Positions 8,487 through 18,127 of a stretch of DNA of 64,000 nucleotides are shown here, piece by piece; within the stretch, counting starts at the first letter, position 1; each line of letters starts with the position of its first letter. A program made the translations under genes and the position numbers. Below the pieces are notes generated by a model. The model saw only the letters and a list, made by a program, of their open reading frames with translations. It did no database searches and was not told the DNA's origin. Source of the stretch: Candidatus Fermentibacterota bacterium (GTDB taxonomy: Bacteria; JAFGKV01); assembly GCA_016928395.1 (NCBI GenBank), contig JAFGKV010000036.1:51034-115033 (forward strand), written 5' to 3'.

Positions 8487-10991
8487 CTATGCGCTGACAA
8501 GGCTCAAGAGCCTGTCCTGAACGTAGACCACCCGTGCCGGGAGCGCACCGCCCATGTAGCGCGCCACCGTGGGGAGAAGCAGTGCCTGGGCCACCACCTC
8601 CTCCTGTGACGCGCCGGCGGGAACCTGCAGCTTGTCACGGATCTTGCCGTTGACCTGCACCATCACCAGCGTCATGGCCCTGACCAAGGCATCTTCGTCC
8701 CACTTTGGCCACGCCTGGCGGTGAACACTGCCGGACCTGCCCATGTACTCCCAAAGCTCCTCGGAGATGAATGGCGTCATGGGAGAGAGCAACCTGACCA
8801 AAGACTCGATGGCGAAACCCCACGTCGAGCCCAGGGCCGTTCGTCGTTCTCTCAGGGAGTAGAGATAGTTCAAGAACTCCATCAAGGCTGCCACCGCGGT
8901 ATTGAACTCGAAGTTGTCGATATCGAGGCTCACCTTCCTGATGGTCTTGTGAACATGGTAGGCCAAATCCCGTGCGTGTTCGTCGTAGGGTTCCGGCCCT
9001 GGCACGCCGTCATCTGCAGATTCCACCACTAAGGACCACACCCGTTTGAGAAACCGGTGCACACCCGCAATACCGCTCTCCTGCCATGCCACATCGGTTT
9101 CAAAAGGCCCGATGAAGAGCAGGAACAGACGCAGCGCATCCGCTCCGTAGCGCTGGGCCATCTGGTCCGGCGTGACCACGTTGCCCAGAGATTTGGACAT
9201 CTTCCGGCCGTCCTCCCCGAGCATCATTCCCTGATTCTTCAGCACCGTGAAAGGCTCATCAAAATCGACCAGTCCCGCATCGTACATGACTTTTGTCCAG
9301 AACCTGGCATACAACAGGTGCATGACGGCATGCTCGGCCCCGCCCACATACAGATCAACCGGGAGCCAGTAGGCCAGGGCCTCTGGGTCAACCGGGCCCT
9401 CGCTGTACCCGGGGGAGGCAAAGCGGAGGAAATACCACGATGAACAGGCGAAACCGTCCATGGTGTCGGTCTCGCGAGCCGCGGGACCCCCGCACGACGG
9501 ACACGGGGTGCGCACCCATTCCTCGCACCGGGCCAGAGGAGAACGCCCGCTCTCGTCGGGCTCGAAGTCTACGAGGTCAGGCAGGTGCACGGGAAGCTGC
9601 TCTTCGGGAACCGGGACAGCGCCGCAGGATGGGCAGTGGACGATCGGGATGGGCGCGCCCCAGTAGCGCTGGCGGCTTATGAGCCAGTCGTGAATCCGGT
9701 AGTCCGTGGTCAAGCACCCGAACCCCTCATGCTCGGCATAAACCCCCATGCGCTGCATGGCCTCATGGGATTCTAGGCCGCTGAAAGGGCCGCTGTTCAC
9801 CAGGACTCCCGGCTCCTCGCTGGCGTGATCCAGATCGCCGTGGACCACTCCGTCCGGCGAGATGACCTCTCGAATGGGGAGAGTGTAACGGCGAGCAAAG
9901 GCGAAATCACGACGATCATGGGCAGGCACCGCCATGATCGCACCGGTGCCATAGTCGGGAAGCACATAGTCGGCCACGAAGAGGGGAATCCCCTCCTGGT
10001 TAAAGGGGTTTATCGCGTAGGCACCGGTGAAGACGCCGGTCTTCTCCCTGTCATCCGCAGCCTTGCGCTCGGTGTCGGTCTTCTTGACTGCCTGGGCCAC
10101 ATAGCTGCGCACGGCAGCGTCTTGATCAGCGGTGGTGGCAATCTCCACGACCGGGTGCTCAGGAGCCACGACGCAGAAGGTCGCGCCGTAGATTGTGTCA
10201 ATCCTTGTGGTGAACACGGGCAGGTCGTGCTGCCTACCGTGCACATCGACAACCGTGAAGACGATCCGTGCGCCCTCCGACTTGCCGATCCAGTTCCGCT
10301 GCATGGCCTTGATGCCTTCAGGCCAGACCACGCGATCAAGCCCTTCCAGCAACCGGTCGGCGTAGCCCGTGATCTTGAAGTACCACTGCTTCAATTGCTT
10401 GCGCGTGAGCTCTGTCTCACAGCGCCAGCACTGACCCGACGATGCCTGCTCGTTGGACAGCACGATCCTACACCGGGGGCACCACCATTGCGGATGAACA
10501 TCTTGGTATGCCAGCCCGCGCTTGAACAGGAGCAGGAAAAACCACTGCGTCCAGCGGTAGTAGGCCGGATCACTGCTGAAGACCTCCCGGCTCCAGTCGT
10601 ATGAAAGCTCGAAAACGTCCATCTGGCGGCGGTAGTTGGCCGCGTTCCGTGCGGTGGTGACCGCAGGATGCTGGTGTACGCGTATGGCATATTCCTCAGC
10701 CGGCTGCCCAAAGGCATCCCACCCCATGGGATGCAACACATTGTAGCCCTCCAGGCGCCGTTTCCGGCAGACCACATCGGTGGGCACATAGTTCTTTCCG
10801 TGGCCAACCGACAGCCCCGATCCCGAAGGGTAGGGGAAGAAGTCCAGGCAGTACAGCTTCGGCCGGTCTGGCTCGCACGGGGTCGAGTAGAGTCCGGCTT
10901 CTCGCCACCGCGGGCGCCACTTGGCCTCCATGGCCGCGAAGTCATAACGCGGGGACACTACGCTAGGCCTCGTTTGATCTGCACAGTTCAT
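8487..10991 (-). CDS. leuS: Leucyl-tRNA synthetase
   Basis: An 834-residue class Ia synthetase that charges tRNA-Leu in the cytosol. Evidence: FFPYPSGSGLSVGH at the HIGH site (51-64), HPMGWDAFGQPAE, a zinc-knuckle-like CPRCRIVLSNEQ segment, an inserted CP1 editing domain, a second CPSC...CPSC zinc pair, DTMDGFACSSWY, and KMSKS in GRKMSKSLGN near residues 592-602. A C-terminal anticodon-binding domain follows. The start was set at the ATG 10 nt after the upstream stop, preceded by a G-rich Shine-Dalgarno; a longer in-frame reading would lie within the upstream gene. The oddity is that the first His of the HIGH signature is Ser (Ser61-Val-Gly-His64). Apart from that, the enzyme looks complete. 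Confidence 0.96.
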   Translation of the reverse strand: MNCADQTRPSVVSPRYDFAAMEAKWRPRWREAGLYSTPCEPDRPKLYCLDFFPYPSGSGLSVGHGKNYVPTDVVCRKRRLEGYNVLHPMGWDAFGQPAEEYAIRVHQHPAVTTARNAANYRRQMDVFELSYDWSREVFSSDPAYYRWTQWFFLLLFKRGLAYQDVHPQWWCPRCRIVLSNEQASSGQCWRCETELTRKQLKQWYFKITGYADRLLEGLDRVVWPEGIKAMQRNWIGKSEGARIVFTVVDVHGRQHDLPVFTTRIDTIYGATFCVVAPEHPVVEIATTADQDAAVRSYVAQAVKKTDTERKAADDREKTGVFTGAYAINPFNQEGIPLFVADYVLPDYGTGAIMAVPAHDRRDFAFARRYTLPIREVISPDGVVHGDLDHASEEPGVLVNSGPFSGLESHEAMQRMGVYAEHEGFGCLTTDYRIHDWLISRQRYWGAPIPIVHCPSCGAVPVPEEQLPVHLPDLVDFEPDESGRSPLARCEEWVRTPCPSCGGPAARETDTMDGFACSSWYFLRFASPGYSEGPVDPEALAYWLPVDLYVGGAEHAVMHLLYARFWTKVMYDAGLVDFDEPFTVLKNQGMMLGEDGRKMSKSLGNVVTPDQMAQRYGADALRLFLLFIGPFETDVAWQESGIAGVHRFLKRVWSLVVESADDGVPGPEPYDEHARDLAYHVHKTIRKVSLDIDNFEFNTAVAALMEFLNYLYSLRERRTALGSTWGFAIESLVRLLSPMTPFISEELWEYMGRSGSVHRQAWPKWDEDALVRAMTLVMVQVNGKIRDKLQVPAGASQEEVVAQALLLPTVARYMGGALPARVVYVQDRLLSLVSA

Positions 10992-11001
10992 ACCCCCCAC
11001 G

Positions 11002-12768
11002 CTATTCACCAGCATAGATAACGGCGATCTTTGTCGCCTCAAGACGTTCAACCTCCGAGTCCATCTGCTTGGACTTTTTCTCGACATACTGGGCACGTTC
11101 GGTATCATTGCCGGCGCGGAAGAGCTGACGGGCCCTCTCGAAGTAGTCCTTCGCCTGCCGCACCATGACGATGGCTTCGTCGAACATCTTCTCGGCTTGG
11201 TCATACCTCAAAACGTAGTCGATGTTCTTGTCCTTCACATGGTCCCTGGCGGCCTGTTCCTTCCTTTCGGACTCGCGCTCCTTGATCTCTCCCGCGGCCA
11301 TGAGCACGATGGGTTCGGAGGGGCCTTTCCGGAGAGCGTCTCCGATCTGATTCCGCGCCTGGTCCAGCCTTCCTACATCCGCCAGGGCCAAGGCCAAAAA
11401 CGCCATGGCATTCACGTTGTCCGGGCTGCGCTTGACCACGTCGTGCAGCCGCTTGATGGCCTGTTCCTGCCTGCCTGCCCGGGCAAAGATGGGAACCTGG
11501 AGCTGAATGGGCTCGATGTTCTCAGGATCGAGCCGCTCCCATTCCTGGTAGATTTCCAATGCCCCCCTATCGTCACCGGTGTCTTCCAGAGCCTTGCCCA
11601 GGTACTTGTACACCGATGCGCCGGCCACGCCGGTCTCGTCTATCACCACGCCAATGCCCCGGCGAACAAGATCAACAATCTGCGGCCGGGTGAATCCCAT
11701 GGTATCCTGTCCTGCCCTGCCGAAATCACCAACCACAAGGTAGTCGGAGCCGGTGGCGACTATCCGGCGCCACGCAAAGGAATAGGTCGAATCCCTTTCG
11801 ACCACCGACACATAGATCTTGAACGCGTCACCGATCATGCCCAAGTCTTCATACAGCCTGGCCAACGACGCGACATACGCAATATCGTCAGTATAGGTCA
11901 TGGCCTGGTGAAGCAAGTCGGTGGCCTCATCCGAACGGCCGAGGGACCTCAGGCACTGCGCCCAGTTGAAGTAGACCGGCGTGTAGCTGCTGTCCGCGGC
12001 CAAGGCCTTGCTGAAAAACGGCAGGGCCTCTTCGCAGCGATCGCGCTTCTGCAACAGCACGGCCTTGTAGTAGAACGACTGGCCAAAGGACGGATCCATG
12101 GCGATGGCGGAGTCAACCAGTGCCTCGGCCTGCGTCAGGCTGTCGAGGCTGTAGTGGCAGGTCACCTCGCCAACCAACGCCGCGACATAGCTTGGATCTA
12201 TGGCCGAAGACTGCTGAAACCCCCGCAGTGCATTGACATAATCACCCGACTGGAGGTACTGCAGTGCCATCTGGTAATGCCGTTCCGCCTGGAATCTGGT
12301 GAAACCACGATACTCGTCCGCCACCTGCTGGGCGAACTGCGCCTTGGACTTCTTGCTGTCCTCGACATCCCCCTTCGTCGTCCCCGATTGGGCGGTGCCC
12401 ACCTGCAAGAAACGAACGGTAACCTTGTGGATCTTCCCCACCCGCACGGCATTGCCCATGACGAGGAAGTCCACCTCAATCTTCTTGCCCAGCTCCGCAG
12501 CGGCGGTATCCACGTCGGCATATGCGGGGTCGAAACCCATGCTCTTGGCCGATGCGGCCAGCTGCTTGTCAGTCAGCACCGCGGTGCTTGGGAGACGGCC
12601 CAGCGAAACTCTGATCTCCTGGGCCAGTTTCTTGGCAAATGACCCACTCTGCGGAGTCGAAACCTGCATCTCCATCACGGCGATGCGCGTGGGCTCGTCT
12701 GCCGATACGAACAAGGGAACAGCGACGAGAACACACAGAGTCAAGAGCCCACGGAAATGCCGATTCAT
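11002..12768 (-). CDS. CsgG/LpoB-like N-terminal domain plus TPR repeats, exported
   Basis: A 588-residue protein with a cleavable signal peptide (MNRHFRGLLTLCVLVAVPLF, then SADEP). Residues 25 to about 130 resemble the nucleotide-fold domain of CsgG/FlgO/LpoB-like periplasmic proteins (TRIAVMEMQ, KKLAQEIRVSL, DFLVMGNAVRVG). They are followed by at least eight TPR units (for example YQMALQYLQSGDYVNALRGF and YFNWAQCLRSLGRSDEATDL) and a charged helical C-terminus. TPR arrays scaffold protein complexes, so a periplasmic envelope-assembly role is plausible. The ATG follows AGAAGGAGG with ideal spacing. It is 10 nt upstream of leuS, and 218 nt without a gene separates it from the activator operon. 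The specific partner is unknown. Confidence 0.8.
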   Translation of the reverse strand: MNRHFRGLLTLCVLVAVPLFVSADEPTRIAVMEMQVSTPQSGSFAKKLAQEIRVSLGRLPSTAVLTDKQLAASAKSMGFDPAYADVDTAAAELGKKIEVDFLVMGNAVRVGKIHKVTVRFLQVGTAQSGTTKGDVEDSKKSKAQFAQQVADEYRGFTRFQAERHYQMALQYLQSGDYVNALRGFQQSSAIDPSYVAALVGEVTCHYSLDSLTQAEALVDSAIAMDPSFGQSFYYKAVLLQKRDRCEEALPFFSKALAADSSYTPVYFNWAQCLRSLGRSDEATDLLHQAMTYTDDIAYVASLARLYEDLGMIGDAFKIYVSVVERDSTYSFAWRRIVATGSDYLVVGDFGRAGQDTMGFTRPQIVDLVRRGIGVVIDETGVAGASVYKYLGKALEDTGDDRGALEIYQEWERLDPENIEPIQLQVPIFARAGRQEQAIKRLHDVVKRSPDNVNAMAFLALALADVGRLDQARNQIGDALRKGPSEPIVLMAAGEIKERESERKEQAARDHVKDKNIDYVLRYDQAEKMFDEAIVMVRQAKDYFERARQLFRAGNDTERAQYVEKKSKQMDSEVERLEATKIAVIYAGE

Positions 12769-12986
12769 GATTCCTCCTTCTGAGGGAAAGACTCTTTGAA
12801 AACCGTTCACAACTCGCCCCGTGGGGAGCCGTAGATCCGTGCACTACATACACATCCAGGACCGCTGAACGGGCCCATCCTCAATGATGCACCCCGGTTT
12901 CCACCCGGTGTACACCGAGAGACGGCGCGCAACAGTGTTCCTTTGCAGCGGCCCTTCACGGATGTATCTCTCACGTCATACTACCC

Positions 12987-14252
12987 TCAAGTCTTACATG
13001 CCGCTGCAATGGGTCGAGGCAGACCCGCTCCTGAGTGTCCCACCGCGTACGACCGCGCCAGTTGAAGAAAAACGCCCACATCGCGGTCGAGGTTCGCCTG
13101 CGTGCCGTCAAAATAGAATGTGCGGATGGGAATCCCGTCACAATCGCGGCTGATCGACGGGTACACAGCCTCAGCAACGATGGCATTCATGCACGTGAAC
13201 GGGGAGATGTCAACTATGCCGGATGCTCCGCAGCGATGCAGGTAGACCGCTCTGGCAACACTCAGCGCCATCTCACCCAAGGCGGCCTCGCTGGGGAGAT
13301 ACGGAGAGCCCAATGCAAGCATCGAGGCCACGGCGGGTTCCGGACGATCTGCCAGGTCATCGCGAAACAAGGCCTCGATCGTGGATTCATCATGTTCCTG
13401 AATGCGATGCCGGAGCCCGGTCTTGACAAGACGAAGGGTCGGCCGGGTGCCAAAGCGTCGTAGTCGCCTCTTCTCCTCGAGATTGGTATAGTGGACCCAC
13501 TCGGTCAAGCCGGGAAGCCAGCATTCCGCGCCATGGCGCTCAAGGCATCGGATGATCTCCATGTTGCTGAACTCGTTGTTCCGGCAGAAGATCTCCCCGA
13601 CAATGCCGATGAGGACCCGAGGCGCGGGCCGAGTCCTCACGCCGCGCAACCGGTCCCTCGCTATCCGAAGCCCCTTCAGGAAAGACCGCATGTTCAGGGT
13701 GCGGCGGGGATCTGCCAACACGTCGCACAGCGCGTCGATGGCATACTCGAACGCCGTGTCGGCTTCTCCCGGAACCGCTTCATGGGGCCTGATCTTCAGG
13801 AGCATCGCAACCAGATAGTCCGCGGCCACAAAGCCCCTCCACGCCGACCGGAGCAACCGTGTCGAATCCGCGCCCAGACCGTCGTATGCATTCTCGCTGG
13901 TGGGCGACACTACTAAGGCATCGCCGTAGCCACGATTCGCGAGCGATGTTCGGATGAAATCCGCATACTGTCCGAACCTACAGGGGCCCGAAGATGTAGG
14001 CATGAAAAACGCCGCGGCATGGGCGGGATGCCCTTCGTCCACCAAGATGCGCAGGAAATCGCCCAAAGTGACGATCAGCGGATAGCACTCCTCCCCTGAG
14101 CAGCACGATCGGGCCAGGGAGAGCGTACGGTCATTTGATTCGGGAACCAGCCGTGCATCGATCCCACACCCCCGAAAGGCGGCTGCCGTGAGCATGGCAT
14201 GGGACGCAGGCATACGCGGGATGAAGACAGTCCTGCCGGCCAGTCCGCTCAT
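12987..14252 (-). CDS. HgdB/DUF2229-like acyl-CoA dehydratase activase C-terminal module
   Basis: A 421-residue protein related to the C-terminal part of large acyl-CoA-dehydratase-activase-related proteins, where an HgdB-like Fe-S domain is fused to the ASKHA ATPase. Conserved cysteine sites are visible: SCCSGEECYP (near 49-58), SSGPCRFGQY, GEIFCRNNEFSN, HGAECWLP and SPFTCMN. They are spaced as expected for a bridging 4Fe-4S cluster. Its ATG overlaps the TGA of the upstream activase gene (ATGA), and together the two products total about 1,425 residues, close to the usual length of the fused form as I recall it. The two proteins should therefore form one complex. No 2-hydroxyacyl-CoA dehydratase HgdA/B pair lies nearby, so the target enzyme is unknown. 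Confidence 0.75.
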   Translation of the reverse strand: MSGLAGRTVFIPRMPASHAMLTAAAFRGCGIDARLVPESNDRTLSLARSCCSGEECYPLIVTLGDFLRILVDEGHPAHAAAFFMPTSSGPCRFGQYADFIRTSLANRGYGDALVVSPTSENAYDGLGADSTRLLRSAWRGFVAADYLVAMLLKIRPHEAVPGEADTAFEYAIDALCDVLADPRRTLNMRSFLKGLRIARDRLRGVRTRPAPRVLIGIVGEIFCRNNEFSNMEIIRCLERHGAECWLPGLTEWVHYTNLEEKRRLRRFGTRPTLRLVKTGLRHRIQEHDESTIEALFRDDLADRPEPAVASMLALGSPYLPSEAALGEMALSVARAVYLHRCGASGIVDISPFTCMNAIVAEAVYPSISRDCDGIPIRTFYFDGTQANLDRDVGVFLQLARSYAVGHSGAGLPRPIAAACKT

Positions 14253-17200
14253 GCCGCCTCACAGGATGCGTGAGCCTGATTCTCGCGCCGCAGCATTCCC
14301 TTTGACTCCAGGAATGCCTCACACCTGGTCATGATGCCTGCATCGTTGGCATGGCCGTCGAAATGCAGGGTGAGAAATGGTTTTCCGCCCGCCCGGTAGA
14401 GATAGTGCTTGATGAACGAGTCAGGTCCGCACTTGAAGTTGCTGACATGGATGAGGTTCAGGTTTTCCCCCGCCGTCACTCTCGCGGCCGCGACGATTCT
14501 CCGGCCGTAGTTCCAGTACATACGCGGCACGATACCCCGGATATCGACGGCGTCCACATCGAGAAAGTCCATGGGAATGACATCGATGCCATAGGTATCA
14601 CGCAGCTTCCGCGGCACATCGAGGCACACCATGCCATCATAGACATTGTACGGCCTTCCGACCAACACGATACCGGGCCTTCCCTCCCTCGCCAGAGCCT
14701 GCATGGCGTCCCGCCCCGCAGCGCGGAGCTTTGCTGCGAAATCGGCGTGATGCTGTCGCGCCTCCCCCAGAGCTCCCTCCACCATTCTTCGCGATACACC
14801 AAAGCGGGCCAGGCTGAGCGCGAGCTCGTGCATCACTGCGGCATTGCCGGATCGAAACCTCAGCGTGGGAGCTATGAGGCGTTGGGCAAGACGGTCGAGA
14901 CCAGGGGCACATCGAAGCACATACGGAAGTGTCTGTCCCCATACGCACACAAAGCTTTCGGTGTGAGCGTGGGAGGTGGCCCGATCGATGATGGCCGGCA
15001 TGAACACGTGGTCGACCCCTTGCTCCAGAAGCCAGGAAACGTGACCGTGGGCGACCTTGACGGGAAAGCATGGTTCAGCCACCGTAGCTTCGACACCTCT
15101 GTCGGCCAGAGTCTTATTGGTCCACGGGCTCGTCAGGGTGGACCAGCCGAGGTGCCCGAAGAATGCGTGCCAGAAGGGCAAGAGTTCGATGGCGTGCATA
15201 GTGCGTGGGATCCCCACCGTCGGCCCGTGGGAAGAGGAAATATCACCCGGAAGCAGATCATGGTACAGCCGGTAGAGATCCTCAGTCACCGGCTGGATCT
15301 CTGTTCGTTGACGCTTTCGGAACCGATCCGAGCACTGATCGCCCCAATAGCTGCGTTCTCCCTCCACCGTAAACTCTTGGATACTGCAGTAGTTCTGGCA
15401 ACCCTGGCAGGTGAACTCCCTGAGACCGTATTTCAGCCGCTTTAGCGCCGTACCTCGAAACGTGGTCTTTCGCGCCGTGGTCTGTGCCCACTCGCGAGCC
15501 AGCAAAGCTGCCCCAATGGCGCCGATGACGCCATTGTAGGGCGGAACGATGACGGTCGTATCCAGTACCTGGCTGAATGCCGCCGCAACGGCATCGTTGT
15601 ACGCCGTACCGCCCTGGAAGAAGATCACCCCGTCGATGGGGCGGCCTCGCACCACGCGATGCACGTAGTTCTGCACTACAGAATAGGCCAAGCCAGCGGC
15701 GATGTCCGGCACTGGCGCCCCCTGGCCAAGACACGCATAGACGTCGCGCTCCATGAATACCGTGCAACGCTCTCCCAATCGTACGGGACGATTCGAGGAC
15801 AAAGCCATACTCGCGAACTCGTCTACTATGGAGACATTCAGTTCGCCTGCCCGCTCCTCCAGAAACGATCCCGTTCCCGCCGCGCAGGCATCGTTCATGG
15901 TGAAGTCCACCACCACTCCGTCCTGCAGTCGGATGTACTTGGCATCCTGGCCGCCTATCTCCAGAATGGTGTCCACGTCGCTGTGGAGATACTTCTCCGC
16001 AACGAAACGGGCACCCCTGGTATGCGCGGTGATCTCATCCTTCACCGTGTCGGCACCGACCAGCGTACCGATGAGTTCCCTGCCGGATCCTGTGGTGCCG
16101 ACTCCATTGATGACCACTCGGTCCCCCAGTTCCTCCGCCATCTGCTGCAGGGCATCGCGAACGACCTCGATAGGCCTGGCCTTCGTACGCACATAAAGCT
16201 CCCATAACACATTTCCGTCGGCGTCGATTACTGCCAGATTAGTGCTCACACTGCCGACATCGATACCCAAGAAGGCAACCCTTCCCTCGATGCAGGGCTG
16301 CGTGAGAACATGCGAGACTCGATCTCTGAGGAGTACCACACGCTCCATCGTAAGCCTCGGCATGCCACCCCAAGGCGATGCGTCGATCCGCATTTCCCGT
16401 GGCAAACGATGGGTGGCCGCCTCACGCTCAATGACTGCCGCGCCCAAGGCTGCGCTGTGGGCATGATGGTCGGGAACCAGAAGCTCTTCCTCAACGCCGA
16501 ACGCACGCCGCAGGGCTCCCAGTACCGCAGAATTAGCTGCCAAACCACCGACAAACACGGCCGGTGCGACAATACGGCGGCTCTTCGCGACGGAAGCGCG
16601 GAAATTCCTGGCAACCGCATCGCACAGACCGGCCAGAACCTCCTCCGGCCTGAATCCCCTCTGCTGGGCGTGGATCATGTCGGACTTGGCGAAGACGGAG
16701 CAACGGCCAGCGATTTTGGGAATGCGTGTGACCCCGGCGACCATGTCCGCCACCTCCTCAACCGCGCAACCCAATCGCGTGGCTTGCTGGTCGATGAACG
16801 AACCGGTGCCGGCGGCGCAGTCGCCATTGGCGTCATAGTCTACCAAGGTGGGGCGACCCGACGGGTCGGGATCGAGCCTTAGGAACTTGGAGGTTTCTCC
16901 TCCCATCTCGAGCACGGTCCTGACACCTGGGAACACCACCCCCGCGCCGCGGGCCAATGCAAGGAATTCGTTTTCATGGGGCAAATCCCATTCTGAAGCG
17001 ATGGGTTGGGCTGCCGATCCCGTGAGGCGGATACCCGCTAGTGCCCTTCCAGCACTCTGCCGCAACGCGTCGAGGACAGCATTCGCCGCGTCCCGCGGCC
17101 GGCCCTGAGTTCTGGTGTACGGCCCGAACCAGGCGTATACGTCTCCAGCTCTCCGGGGACCAAGGAAATCACCCGGCAATGCCGCCTCGTCGGATGAGGA

Positions 17201-17263
17201 TACCACCACCGTCTTCAGGGACACCGAGCCAATGTCGATACCCACGTACAACTGCGAAGGCAC
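14249..17263 (-). CDS. Tandem BadF/BadG/HgdC-type ASKHA ATPase, acyl-CoA dehydratase activator-like
   Basis: A 1,004-residue protein with two ASKHA nucleotide-binding domains. The first begins YVGIDIGSVSLK and has the Cys-containing loop GDCAAGTGSF and GRCSVFAKSD. The second begins FLGIDVGSVSTN (about residue 330) and has NDACAAGTGSF and GERCTVFMERD. Both keep the two Cys that hold the shared 4Fe-4S cluster in HgdC dimers, so one chain could mimic the homodimer. A Cys cluster (FTCQGCQNYCS) and a DUF2229-like domain follow. Family role: ATP-driven one-electron reduction of a dehydratase or related enzyme. The GTG start follows GGAG by 6 nt. It overlaps the next gene by 4 nt. The target enzyme is unknown. 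Confidence 0.85.
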   Translation of the reverse strand: MPSQLYVGIDIGSVSLKTVVVSSSDEAALPGDFLGPRRAGDVYAWFGPYTRTQGRPRDAANAVLDALRQSAGRALAGIRLTGSAAQPIASEWDLPHENEFLALARGAGVVFPGVRTVLEMGGETSKFLRLDPDPSGRPTLVDYDANGDCAAGTGSFIDQQATRLGCAVEEVADMVAGVTRIPKIAGRCSVFAKSDMIHAQQRGFRPEEVLAGLCDAVARNFRASVAKSRRIVAPAVFVGGLAANSAVLGALRRAFGVEEELLVPDHHAHSAALGAAVIEREAATHRLPREMRIDASPWGGMPRLTMERVVLLRDRVSHVLTQPCIEGRVAFLGIDVGSVSTNLAVIDADGNVLWELYVRTKARPIEVVRDALQQMAEELGDRVVINGVGTTGSGRELIGTLVGADTVKDEITAHTRGARFVAEKYLHSDVDTILEIGGQDAKYIRLQDGVVVDFTMNDACAAGTGSFLEERAGELNVSIVDEFASMALSSNRPVRLGERCTVFMERDVYACLGQGAPVPDIAAGLAYSVVQNYVHRVVRGRPIDGVIFFQGGTAYNDAVAAAFSQVLDTTVIVPPYNGVIGAIGAALLAREWAQTTARKTTFRGTALKRLKYGLREFTCQGCQNYCSIQEFTVEGERSYWGDQCSDRFRKRQRTEIQPVTEDLYRLYHDLLPGDISSSHGPTVGIPRTMHAIELLPFWHAFFGHLGWSTLTSPWTNKTLADRGVEATVAEPCFPVKVAHGHVSWLLEQGVDHVFMPAIIDRATSHAHTESFVCVWGQTLPYVLRCAPGLDRLAQRLIAPTLRFRSGNAAVMHELALSLARFGVSRRMVEGALGEARQHHADFAAKLRAAGRDAMQALAREGRPGIVLVGRPYNVYDGMVCLDVPRKLRDTYGIDVIPMDFLDVDAVDIRGIVPRMYWNYGRRIVAAARVTAGENLNLIHVSNFKCGPDSFIKHYLYRAGGKPFLTLHFDGHANDAGIMTRCEAFLESKGMLRRENQAHASCEAA

Positions 17264-17506
17264 TGCGAACTCCGTCTAGTGCGAGAAAGGCCGGTTTGGC
17301 TGCGCGGGCAGGCATCCCTTTTCATGAGAGGCGAACAGGTACCTAATGCGGAAACCAATCGCGAGAACGCCGCTGATGGGCGAACCGGTACCGGCAGGCT
17401 CACGACCCTGCGTGGGTCCCAAGCGTTTTAACCAGCCAGCGAAACCCCCGGTCGTCAAGCCCATTTTCCTTCTAGTCGGCAAAGACCTGGCAGGTCATGT
17501 CGAGCT

Positions 17507-18127
17507 TCAGCCAGAACCCGAATCTGGGCCCGGTGCGGGCGACGTCGCCTGGAGGATCGCTGCCATGGCTGCATCCGACCAGACCCGCGCCAAGGATGAC
17601 ATTGTGACCGCAAGCGCAGCGAACTCCTTGCCCTCCAAGGGCCGCTCCATGCGTAGATGCCGTTGAAGGCCGTCTGTCTTTGTCCCGGGCTTCACGATGC
17701 TCAGCGTCACATCGAGTACGGCGTACCACTCCTCTCCGATTTGGCGGGCGCCACACTCAGATAGATGCCCCTCAACCACTATCTCTCGACCCGTTCGACC
17801 TCGCCGGTAGGCGGCCTGGACCGCTTTGGAGACGACCAAGTCCCGCCAGAGGATGTCTGCACAGGCATCGGCCGGCCGGCTGGCCCAAAGGTTTCGGCCG
17901 GCCCGTACCACCGTACCATTGGCCGCCACCAAGATCATATCGTGGGTGTCATAGAGTGGTGATGCCCCGAAATCGTTGATCGCCACCGCCACTGGGTGTA
18001 ACGCAACCGCCGGCGCGGGCAAAGAAGGCTGCAAGAGGTAGACTGTTGGAGGCGGCGAGCCAGAACCTAGGTTAACCCTTACACACGCCATGGTGCACAG
18101 CGCAACGAGACACACACCGATCCTCAT
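17507..18127 (-). CDS. ABC-type transport auxiliary lipoprotein of the MCE operon
   Basis: A 206-residue lipoprotein (lipobox CTMAC) with the pattern of the PqiC/DUF330-like auxiliary lipoproteins that accompany MCE transporters. It has an early YLLQP strand, an alternating beta/alpha domain, and the conserved phrase W.SRPADACADIL preceding a helix. It should be anchored at the outer membrane, where it may receive lipid or dock the MCE ring. Its ATG overlaps the TGA of the MlaD-like gene (ATGA); an in-frame GTG 6 nt earlier is also possible. It is the last gene of the four-gene MCE operon and is followed by about 240 nt before the activase start. Assignment rests on operon context and overall pattern. 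Confidence 0.72.
   Translation of the reverse strand: MRIGVCLVALCTMACVRVNLGSGSPPPTVYLLQPSLPAPAVALHPVAVAINDFGASPLYDTHDMILVAANGTVVRAGRNLWASRPADACADILWRDLVVSKAVQAAYRRGRTGREIVVEGHLSECGARQIGEEWYAVLDVTLSIVKPGTKTDGLQRHLRMERPLEGKEFAALAVTMSSLARVWSDAAMAAILQATSPAPGPDSGSG

Noticed and set aside
11197-12642. A 481-residue plus-strand frame opposite the CsgG/TPR gene
   Set aside because: The minus-strand gene has a signal peptide, a strong ribosome site and TPR repeats; the plus frame has none of these.
17264-17506. A possible tRNA or terminator in the gap after the MCE lipoprotein gene
   Set aside because: Only weak 5-bp pairings are present, no T-loop consensus and no CCA-type acceptor. It was not called.
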